A stretch of 64,000 bases of DNA from Ananas comosus (Eukaryota > Streptophyta > Magnoliopsida > Poales > Bromeliaceae). Location: assembly GCF_001540865.1 (NCBI RefSeq), contig NC_033638.1, forward strand, positions 8,100,032 through 8,164,031, given 5' to 3'. Positions 10,940-20,943 of the stretch are shown in pieces. Position numbers and translations under genes: made by a program. The first letter of the stretch is position 1, and every line of letters begins with the position of its first letter. The notes under the pieces were generated by a model. That model made no database searches. It saw only the letters and a list, made by a program, of their open reading frames with translations, and was not told where the DNA came from.

Positions 10940-13270
10940 ATGGATTCTTCTTCCTCCAACAACTATTTTAGACTTGGATTTCTTTTTGGCGTGTTAAGTT
11001 GTTTGTTGTTACGGAATTGCTTTGCCGGTAATTTGCCCGCCAATTTTGTTTTTGGGGATTCATTGGTTGATGTCGGAAACAATAACTATATTGCGACTTT
11101 ATCGAAGGCTAATTACCGACCAAATGGTATAGATTTTCCGAGTCATCAACCGACCGGCCGTTTCACGAATGGGCGAACAATTGTTGACATACTAGGCATG
11201 TGTTTGTAATCGGTAAACCGATTCCGTATTTTGTCGTCTCCGCATTCTCTGTTGCATTGATCTGATTTGATGTATTTTTCTTCTGATTCTTTAGGTCAAG
11301 AATTAGGCTTGGGTGGATTCTCTCCTCCTTACTTGGCGCCGGATACGGTCGGAGATGCGGTGTTGAAAGGTGTTAATTATGCGTCTGGGGGTGGGGGGAT
11401 TCTCAATCATACTGGGAAAGTTTTTGTAAGAATACTCAGTTGATCAGTTCTAACTTATGATTTATTTCTTTTGCTTCACATTCAGATTTTTTTTTTTTTC
11501 CTTTATTGAGTTCATTCGTGTTGTGTGAGATAGTCGGAAATGTGTTATGAATGAACTTTATTTATAACCTAATTATTTTCTTCTGAAGATCAATACACAG
11601 TTAATGAGAAGAATTCTGCAAGCAGAAGCACAACTCCGAAAAAGAAAAAAAATCCACATTTTACTAACAACAGTTGGGTTTTGTACGAATTAAAATGTGG
11701 CGGTGATCGTCTCATATTTTTCGTTTCTATACTTGTCGCTTTTTCTGATCCTTAATATTTGTTAATTGCTTGCAATGTAAAACAGGGAAAGAAAAAGCTA
11801 GATATTATTTAATCTGGAATTATTGAGATTTAGGGTCCACTCATTCGTCTTCGTTTCTGTTGCTTTCTGACCAAATAAGTTCTATGGATTTCATACAAAA
11901 CACGAGACTAAGTTCTATCAAACTGACAATTAAACCAGAATGTCAGCTTCTTCAATAAAAGGTGAAACAGAATCGAAGAAAATATGGTGCGAACTGAACA
12001 CTTTTGATCATCAAGTTGTCTTCTAGTAAAGATGAACATATTTGTATTTTCCTATTCATCTTATGACACTTTGGTGATTTTCATTCCAATATTGCCTTTA
12101 TTACTATATTCATCTCTAGAATGTTTCTATAGCTATAGCTCCTTGTTGATCACTTGATTTCCAATGTTTTCTCAGGGCGGGCGCATCAACTTGGATGCAC
12201 AGATTGATAACTTTGCGAACAATCGGCAAGATATAATCTCAAGCCTCGGGATGTTGAATGCTATGAATCTGTTAAGAAACGCTCTCTACTCATTCACTAT
12301 AGGCTCTAACGACTTCATCAACAATTACCTTACTCCTGTATTATCTGTTCCCGAAAGAGCAGTAGTTTCCCCAGAAGCCTTTGTCGAGAGCATGATATCA
12401 AAATTTCGACAGCAGTTAACAGTAATTAATACCTCATCACCATTATTCATTTCTTTATGAATCATTACATCAGAATATGACAATAGCAGCAGTATTCGCA
12501 AGGGGCTTTTACATGTCTGATGAAAATCTTCTATTCGCATATATATTGTTTCTAAATCCGAATTTCAATGTATAAGGAAGATGCAATTCCTTACGCAAAC
12601 AACTTTGTTTGCATTCAGAAAGTTATTTAAGAAACTTGCGAGTCAAATTTTGTGCTGGAAAATATCTATAATAAACTCTGATTGTTTTACCTTCATATCT
12701 TGTAGAGGCTCTATCTCCTGGATGCGCGGAAAATTGTCGTGGCAAATGTCGGGCCCATCGGCTGCATTCCCTTCATGAGAGACACGAATCCGTCAGCGGG
12801 CAACAACTGCGTAGACCTCCCAAACCAATTAGTGCAGTACTTCAACAAGCGGTTGAAGGATCTGATAAGCGAACTGAGCTCGAACCTCGAGGGATCCCTT
12901 TTTTTGTATGCCGACGTCTACCGCATTGTAACGGATATCATCGAGAACTACAGAGATTATGGTACCAGAGGAGAAGCTAGTTTGTCCTGTAATAAGTGTT
13001 AGAATTTGCCTATCAAGTTAAGTATTTGTTTCTTTTGCATTTGCAGGTTTTGATGCTGCAGATTCTGCTTGCTGCTTCGTTGGGGGCCGATTCGGAGGCC
13101 TAATACCGTGTGGCCCGCCATCGAAAGTTTGCCCCGATAGGTCCAAGTACGTGTTTTGGGATCCGTACCATCCTAGTGATGCGACTAACATTCTCATAGC
13201 TCGACGACTTCTCGATGGTGATTTAGCTGATATTTATCCGATAAATGTGCGGCAGCTACTCAATGCTTGA
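10940..13270 (+). CDS. GDSL esterase/lipase, secreted (At4g16230-like)
   Basis: Exons 10940-11195, 11295-11425, 12176-12421, 12706-12961 and 13047-13270 join to a 370-aa protein. An N-terminal hydrophobic signal (about residues 12-29) precedes NLPANFVFGDSLVDVGNNN, block I with the nucleophile Ser41. GVNYASGGGG (block II), GSNDFINNY (block III) and WDPYHPSDATN (block V, with the Asp-xx-His of the triad) follow. This SGNH-hydrolase family hydrolyses acyl esters of lipids or wall polymers, and the substrate of this member is unknown. The length is typical. Intron 1 appears to be a GC-AG intron: the exon ends CTAG and the next bases are GCATGT. A GT donor six bases further on would insert two residues and remove the conserved DILGQELG junction. 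The ECHIA gene lies 1.2 kb downstream on the same strand. Confidence 0.94.
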
Positions 13271-14390
13271 GAGTTAATTCCTGCTCTCAAGATCAGATCA
13301 TGAGTAAAATTCTTTAGAAAGCTGATTACTTCAATTCACTTATATTTCATACAAGTGTGTCTTTTTGCAAATGAGATCTGCAGAATTCAATTACTTACAA
13401 TTAAGATGTGTATATTTTCCTCCATTTATTGGAACCCTAGATGTTTTTGATGATAGAGTAACAACAGTGTCCTATTGAAAGTACAATTGTGAGATGTGCT
13501 TGTTACTGTAGAGAGATCTATTGCTTGAAATTGGTACAAGTAAGCAACTAAATTTTTTTGGATTAACATTAAATATTAAATGCAGTGCATGAAATGTATG
13601 GATAAGGCAACAACTTCTTCCAATTAATACATTTAGGTCCTGTTCGGATACGGAATAAGTGGTTTAAAGATAACTTATTCCATGTAAAAAAGTTTCTGTT
13701 CTGAATAAATAAATTGGAGTATAATTTTTATGCTTTGAAAGGTATTGATATTCATGATTTAACTGGATGGCATATTTCATCTGCAAGATAATTTATATTA
13801 TTTGAAAAAATAACTTGCAAATTGAATATGATATTTATTTTAGATACTGATAATAATAATCCTCAACTATTAAACACTAAATTAGTTATAAAAATATACT
13901 GAAAAAAATTTTATGCATTTAAATAGAATCTTAACCGGAGATAGAAACCAGATAGCAGTGGTCCCCAGCTGATCCACAAAAAGGCGTCACTGTAATATAG
14001 GACCCATAGCCGTTTGTTTATTTTTTTATACTATCCGCATTGTTTATATTATTCACTTTATTTATTTTTTAAAAAATAAATTTAATTAAAAAAATAAAAT
14101 AATCAAAATTTAAAATTTAAAATTTTAATTATTAATTATTAAATTCTTTGTTACTCGTGCTTGGGAAAATAGGTTTAAACTTTAAACTGGTGCAATTAGC
14201 CTCTGTAAAAGATCCTCGGTCAACGATGTCAACTTCGTGATTTAGCCAGAAAAAAAAAAAAGGAAAAAAAAAAGCTACGGTAACGTTATTATTATTTATA
14301 CTCGCCCCGACGTAATGGGCTCTATCCACAGCTCACCCTCTCAACCAACTCCGACACGCAAACGAGATCTCTCTCCATCTCCATTCCGGG
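13271..14390. other. Intergenic spacer between GDSL and ECHIA genes
   Basis: The 3' flank of the GDSL gene is followed by AT-rich DNA. GGTCCTGTTCGGATACGGAA at about 13637 resembles the end of a MITE, but I found no matching partner end. No gene is seen. Confidence 0.4.
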
Positions 14391-14397
14391 TATATAA
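14391..14397 (+). promoter_or_regulatory. TATA box of the ECHIA gene
   Basis: TATATAA sits 52 bp upstream of the ATG, giving a very short leader. TTATTTATA near 14290 is an alternative that would give a leader of about 120 nt. Confidence 0.5.
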
Positions 14398-14442
14398 CAA
14401 ACCCTCCCCACGGCTCCTTCGTCCTCCTCGTCCTCCTCCGCC

Positions 14443-16311
14443 ATGGATGAGCTCATCGTGGTGGAGCGGCGATCCCATGGATCCGCGGTGGCCGTGGTCA
14501 CCATCAACCGCCCCGGCGCGCTCAACTCGCTCACGCGCCCCATGATGGTCGCCCTCGCAGGCGCGTTCCGCCGCCTCGACGCCGACGACGCCGTGGCCGC
14601 GGTGGTCCTCGCCGGGCGCGGCCGCGCCTTCTGCTCCGGCGTCGACCTCACCGCCGCCGAGGACGTCTTCAAGGGCGACGTCAAGGACCCCGCCGCCGAC
14701 CCCGTCGCCGCCATGGCCGCGTGCCGGAAGCCCATCGTCGGCGCCGTCGCCGGATTCGCCGTCACCGCCGGGTTCGAGATCGCCCTCGCCTGCGACCTGC
14801 TCGTCGCGGGCCGCGACGCCAAGTTCGTCGACACCCACGCCAAGTGAGTTAGTGAACTAATCGAAAGCGACGCGACTCGCTCGCTTCGATCTCAATCACC
14901 ATTTTTTCCCCCCCTGATGTTCTCGATGCTTGGACTTGTTTTTGGATTAGAGTAATTCAGGGGATCTGAAAATTTTGAAGATTAAAGTTCGTGATTTTAA
15001 ATCATTGATCGTTAAGTTTTCTTAGGGTTTTATTGAAAATTGCAAGTGAAAACTCGATACAGAATTGAATTAATTCGTTATTGTGGCTAAATTTGCCCTG
15101 TTTGCTCTTCTACTTCATTAATTTGTATGATTTAACGCTTATTAAGATGTCTTCTATGATGGGGAAATAATAGTTCGGGATCTCTCCCTTTCTTTTTAAT
15201 ATTTTTCCATCTTTTAGTATGTATGGAAGTGTAATTGTAGCAAAGTTTTGTTAAGAATTAGAGGGTGGAAATGGGGTTGGATTGTGCTTTTCCCCTATTA
15301 TTACTGAAAATGGATTGCATTACACTTTGCGAGATTGAATTGGACTACTTGGTGAATTGAGGAGATTTATTGGTGAGTTGGCTTAGAGATCATGTATGTG
15401 TGGAGCATTGCTGTTCAATACTCGACTCTGGACTGTTTAGAGGCAGATGCGGTATTTAAGAAAGACTGGAAAATTTGACGATGTTGGCAAGTCTAGTTTT
15501 TGAATTGTTCAATTTAGAATGCTAAGTAAGAGAAGATTACAAATATAAACAGACAAAACTGATGATTGATGGACCAACTTCTTGCCAAATTGTAGATTTT
15601 AATGTTTGATATTGTAAGAAAGAGAGGGGGGGTTTACATGCTTTTGTCAAATTCGTCAAATGATTGGCGGCCAATCTACATCTACAATCAGCGTGCCTGC
15701 GTAGTAATAATCGACATAAATTTTTATTCATGATAAATGTGAATGCTGTCGAATTTTTGGTTTGTTAGCATTTGTTTTCTTTGTTGTAAACTGAATTTCT
15801 TGACCAATTGGCAACATTGTTGTTCAGGTTCGGCATCTTTCCTTCTTGGGGCCTCTCACAAAAGCTCTCGCGGATAATTGGACCAAACAGGGCTCGAGAA
15901 GTGTCACTCACTGGTATGCCTATAACTGCAGAGATGGCTGAAAAATGGGGGCTGGTTAATCATGTTGTGGACAGTAGTGAAGTTTTAAATAAAGCCATAG
16001 AGATCGCAGAGGCCATTACGAGGAACAACCGAGACATGGTACTGAGATACAAGTCGGTTATAAACGATGGCTTCAAGCTGGACTTGGCTCATGCTCTTGA
16101 TCTAGAAAAGGTGGCGTTTTTATGCTATCGCTGTAAATGGAACTTATTATATTTAACTGAGAGCTCAGGTAGTTTCTTCTTTTTTTCTGAAAAATTCTTG
16201 TGGTTTCAGGAAAGAGCTCATAGCTATTATGATGGGATGACCAAGGAGCAATTTGGGAAAATGCAAGAATTTATACGAAGTCGACGCTCAAAACCAGCGT
16301 CCAAGTTGTAG
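14443..16311 (+). CDS. ECHIA: Peroxisomal enoyl-CoA hydratase/isomerase family protein (ECHIA type)
   Basis: Exons 14443-14843, 15828-16110 and 16210-16311 give 261 aa. Crotonase-fold landmarks are INRPGALNSL (21-30), FCSGVDL (63-69, oxyanion-hole region), VTAGFEIALACD (108-118 region, with Glu112) and the FGIFPSWGLSQKL helix. The last three residues are SKL, a type-1 peroxisomal targeting signal, so the enzyme should act on CoA thioesters in peroxisomes. In two-Glu hydratases the second catalytic Glu lies near residue 132; here it is His. The exact reaction (hydratase, isomerase or another) is therefore uncertain, although my recollection of Arabidopsis ECHIA has the same arrangement. The first exon is extremely GC-rich and the others are not. 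The 99-bp second intron has no in-frame stop, so retention would yield a 33-residue insertion. Read-through of that intron was rejected because removing it restores the conserved LEKERAH junction. Confidence 0.94.
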
Positions 16312-17367
16312 ACAGTTGAAGATCTAATGAAGCCAAAAAGCTTCCCATGCGAAAATGTTCGATATCATTGGTGTATCGCAATAAACCCAAAGGAAAGAGA
16401 ATGTTTAATGTGGTGATGTATCACATTCCAATAAGGTTTTAGAAAGATAAGAGTGAGAAATAAGAACAAAGATATATTTCCGTTACACGCGGTATATCTG
16501 TTGTTGTCTTGTTTATCTTCTTACACTGTATGCCTTGGGCTCCTCTCTTATGATTATGAATTCTACATCTTTAAGGTTAAAAGCGGCCAAAAAATACCCA
16601 AAAACTTTTTTTTACCTGATTGCGAAGCAGCACATTGACTATGAATTATGAAATGTTGTTACGAATGCTGGATATTATGATGTGCACTGAATGTTAGCTT
16701 CTTTTGATTATTAGTGGTCCTTGTGGTTTATCGGATATTGGCATGCAACTTGTTCCATGGCACATTCTCAGGATCTTTTTATAACTAATTTCCCTGCTGG
16801 AGCACGCGATTCCTATTTAAGGCGGTAATGGTTCATGGTTTCATCTTACCTATTTTGTGATTCTCGTGTTTGTGAATTGGTAGATGGTTTGGTATGATGT
16901 CAAAGTATCAATAATCACGTATCCTTAAAAAAATAAAAGATTGGTATTGGAGGGTTGTGTGTGTATTCAAATATTGCATTATGTGTATCCTTAACGCCTA
17001 TAATTCTCACCCTTTTTCTTTTCCCCTGCACTGTATCTAGCTTATGTGATAGTGGTTCTAAATTGCTTCATAGTGTTTTAGAAGCATATATCAGGAAGAT
17101 CTTTACTGCATATTTAATTTCATTTTGTAAAGATATGAGACTCCGCTAATTAACCGTTCTGGCTCAAAAGCTGCTTCTGTCGAACAGCTTTTCTTTGCAG
17201 CAGAATTTTAATTGAAAACTTAGCATCTGAGATTTGAGTTCTCATTTTTTCACCTTCAGAGAGTAGTTGAAAGCAGATAGAACGTCTATCCTCATCGTCG
17301 TTCATGAACGGTGAAAGAGGGCTTTGGGAGGAGCGCTGCAGCAAGGTTGATGTTCATAATCAGATAA
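16312..17367. other. 3' flank of ECHIA and spacer
   Basis: The first few hundred bases are the likely 3' UTR and polyadenylation region. The remainder has short frames without family resemblance. Confidence 0.4.
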
Positions 17368-17912
17368 GGGGGCGTTTGGATGTCAAGTGTAGTGGTGTTT
17401 GAGTTTTCCTGAAGTGTGATTATTTTTTTGTTGTTTGTTTTGACGTAACTCGTACCGCCTGAAAGTTAAATTTAATCACTTCTGTTGTTTGTTTTGATGT
17501 AAGTAAGTGGATTTTATTATCTTCTAAATATAGTAGTAAATTTACCACTATAAAATTTAATCTANTTATCTTCTAAATATAGTAGTAAATTTACCACTAT
17601 AAAATTTAATCTATTATATAATTAATTTTTTTATTATTATTTAAAGATAATCCTAATTTATTATAAATAAGGTAATTCTAACTCATTATAAAGGAAGTAG
17701 AGTTTAGGTTTTACTGTTTAATAATTTTTTTAGAGAAGGTTGAGTATAGTGAAAGTCGAGTTCGGCATTTTAGAGGAGGAAGTCGAGAGTAAGTGAAGTG
17801 GAGTTTTAACGTAACTTGAGTTACATTATATTTTTCACTTACATCAAAATAAATAACAGAAGTGGTGAAACTTGAGTTCCATCACTCCACTTACACCAAA
17901 ACAAACGGGTCC
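17368..17912. mobile_element. Tourist-like MITE with an internal assembly join
   Basis: The left end GGGGGCGTTTGGATGT and the reverse complement of the right end, GGACCCGTTTGTTTTGGTGT, form imperfect terminal repeats flanked by TAA (17365-17367 and 17913-17915). The interior also carries paired motifs such as AAGTGGAGTTTTAACGTAACT. A single N at 17565 is flanked by two identical 48-bp blocks (17517-17564 and 17566-17613), so the element length is probably inflated by a false duplication. Confidence 0.6.
17565..17565. other. Single unresolved base (N) between identical 48-bp copies
   Basis: The 48 bases before and after the N are identical, as expected when two contigs with overlapping ends were joined without merging the overlap. 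Confidence 0.7.
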
Positions 17913-18417
17913 TAAGTGAACTCATCAGGCTTTTGACTATGTTGTGGCTAGAAAGAAATAGTATTATCTTTATAGGAGACTTAAACCTAACTGTGGTTCT
18001 TCGGAGTATACATTCATTACCATAGATTTGGTTAGAACAATTCCGATAAACGTACACCTCTAAATTAATCCTCCCCCACCTCTCCTCTCTCTCTTCCCCC
18101 TTTTTCCTCTGCTCCTTTTTATTTGCTTTTTTTTTTTTTTTGCCTCTCTTTTGTTGTCAAGTTCATATAACTTTATTCGGATAATTTTTACATTTTTTTA
18201 AAAAAATATTGGATGAAAGACTATTTTTTTTTATCAAAAGAGTAAGAAATTAAAATTTAATAGCTAGATGAAGACCATATAATATAATCTGTGTAAAATT
18301 TGTCTGATGTATTTTGATGCGGTTGCTCTTCATGCGCAATAAATAAGCGGCTTAAGCGGTGAAATGATAAGAACAGAGAAGCTCTACAGGTGTCATGCGC
18401 AAGCATGAAACCCCAAG

Positions 18418-18460
<43 letters not shown>

Positions 18461-18904
18461 AAGAAGTACATGATTCAAGTACTGGTAGGTATATATACTT
18501 CGCACCAAGTTTCTTATGTGAACCAAGGAAGGTGCCCCAAGTAGTGCATAGTCCTGCAAAAAAAAAAAAGGTATGATTATTCTATATATTATTTTTTAAG
18601 ACAAGTAAGTTCATGAGAAATAAGTTCTATATATATTTGAGCATGAGCACTAGGGTAATGCCATGAGTTTGTTGAAACTTACACTAGCAGGTATTGTGAG
18701 CAGAGCATTTCTTGTGGCCTCTTCCAATTTCTGGAGTTAAAAGAAAAAAAATTGTGCCCTTTCCTGCTTAAAATGTGAGTCTGAATCTATGTATCTTCGA
18801 ACAAATTTGTGTGTTTCGTATTTTAAGAATTAAGACACAGTACAAGTTCTTGTATTCGATAACAAGCCCAAAATGTCACTAATATTCTTGAGGAAATAGT
18901 GGTT

Positions 18905-18976
<72 letters not shown>

Positions 18977-19215
18977 CCTTTTATACTATGCAGAGCATCT
19001 AAATGATATTTCTTTCCTAGGGGGAAAAAAAAATTAAGTAATTCAATAGCTCACATCAATGTTAGGCCTCTTGTGTGAAAATGCACAAATGAGCAAATAC
19101 TATGAGAATTTCAATTGTGAGTAATAATCTAACATCTCTTACTTCCATGTGTTCTCTTCTCTGCATGATTCTACCAACCGAAGCAACCAATTAGAACTTC
19201 TCGCCTACGAGGAGC
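17913..19215. repeat. Gene-free spacer with (CT)n and T-run/(GT)n microsatellites
   Basis: A CT repeat occupies about 18424-18459. A run of about 24 T (18903-18926) is followed by about 24 GT units (to about 18975). No gene is seen. The 3' part is the upstream flank of the stachyose synthase pseudogene. Confidence 0.8.
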
Positions 19216-20135
19216 ATGAGAAATCTCTTCTCCCTGTCCAATGGAAAGCTCAGTGTTAATCGACTCGAGTTACTCTACGACATTCCCGACAATGTCTCCT
19301 TCAATAGCTTTTCTTCACTGTGCCAATCCTCGGAAGCACCATCTTCGCTGTATAATTAATAGAGTTAAGTCCCAATCTCACAAGGGAGGATTCCTCGGTT
19401 TTACGCAAAAGGCGCCATCAGATATTCTGATGAATTCATTGGGAAAATTCAGCGGCAAGAGGTTTCTCAGCATTTTCCGGTTCAAGTCATGGTGGTCGAC
19501 AATGTGGGTCGGAAACTCAAGCACGGATTTACAAATGGAGACTCAATGGGCTCTTATTGAAGTGCCGAAATCATGTTCATATGTGCTTCTACTACCCATA
19601 ATTGAGGGTAAATTTAGGTCTTCGATCCACCCCGGAGGTGACGGCGAAGCTGTGGTATGCGCTGAGAGTGGCTCTACTGCAGTGAAAGCTTCGTCGTTTG
19701 CTGCACTAGTGTATGTTCATGTGAGCGACAATCCCTACAACCTTATGAAGGAAGCTTATACTGCTGTTAGAGTTTATCTCAATACATTTTGACTGTTGGA
19801 AGAGAAGTCGTTGCCGAGTTTGATTGATATGTTCGGTTGGTGCACTTGGGATGCGCTTCATTTCACTGTCGACCCGGTCGGTGTCTGGCACGGCGTGAAG
19901 GATTTTTATGAGGGAGGAGTTCAATTGAGATTTCTTATAATAGGCGATGGGTGGCAGAGTACTAAGTTTGATGATGAGAGCGCGATTAAGGACGGGAAGA
20001 ACGAGGTATCGGCGTGAGCTGAGGGTGTTGCTACGAGGCTTAGTATGTTCGAGGAGAATGACAAGTTCAAGAAGTACAAAGGAGGGAGTCTTTTAAGCCC
20101 CGATGCTCCTCCATACGATGTGAAGAGCACGAATA

Positions 20136-20167
<32 letters not shown>

Positions 20168-20168
20168 N
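20168..20168. other. Single unresolved base (N)
   Basis: The N lies at the border between a long T run and a TA microsatellite inside the LINE insertion. The lengths of both simple repeats are therefore unreliable. Confidence 0.7.
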
Positions 20169-20169
20169 T

Positions 20170-20796
20170 ATATATATATATATATATATATATAGTTGAG
20201 CTAGAATACTATCGATAGTAAACGAGCCGTTTTACTACCTATTTGTTTTCGATGATAGAGCTTCCAAATTGACGATCGGCTCCATTGAACATGATCTATA
20301 CCACTTGAAGTGTTTAGATCACATCACGTGTGGTCTCGACCTCGACAACATTGAGATACTGCTTATGCTACTGTTTGGATGGCATAAAAAAACCTTGACA
20401 ATAGCTGTGTCTGGGACTATCAATGAGCCGAACATGAACAAGTTGATCCCAATTTGTATTCGCCTCGCTAAAATTTTGAGCTGAAAAATTTAACTCGTGT
20501 TCGACTTATTTAATAGATGAGCAATCGATCTTGACCTCATTTCGAGCATAACACAAGCTGGTACGCATGCAAGGAGGTGGATTGTTAGCCCTACTTACTA
20601 TTGTGATCTTAGTTGTTTTAGTCTCGTTTTTCTTAGCGGAGTAGTTTTCTTTCACCTTTTGTGTGAACCTAAGCACACAAAGTGAATGCTCTTAGGTTTT
20701 GAACAATATAAGCACAACGCTTTATAGCTATGCTCATAATAGAATATTTATTAATATCTGCTTTTGTTGGTAAATAGAAACACATTATGAATTGTT
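20170..20796. repeat. Non-LINE segment inside the LINE insertion
   Basis: A TA microsatellite is followed by sequence resembling the arms of the inverted-repeat element at 59464-60009: AATACTATCGATAGTAAACG, then a TTTTCGATG... and GACGATCGGCTCCATTGAACATGATCTA-type series. Unrecognised AT-rich DNA follows, up to a second T run. It is flanked by T runs on both sides. Confidence 0.55.
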
Positions 20797-20906
20797 TTTT
20801 TTTTTTTTTTGAGAAAAGGTAGCACGCTACCTGCTTCATTCATTAAAGAAATGAATTAGGCTACAGGGGTGAGGCATCCAGGGCCTCGAAAGAGGGGCGA
20901 AAAAAA

Positions 20907-20943
<37 letters not shown>

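Noticed and set aside
13632..13960. A Tourist-like MITE starting GGTCCTGTTCGGATACGG
   Set aside because: No matching right terminus or second TTA could be found.
14322..14843. Minus-strand frames of 165-173 residues over the ECHIA first exon
   Set aside because: They are shadows of GC-rich coding sequence on the plus strand, which has clear crotonase motifs.
16111..16209. Reading the ECHIA gene straight through the last intron
   Set aside because: The segment has good GT-AG borders, is T-rich, and its removal gives the conserved LEKERAH junction.
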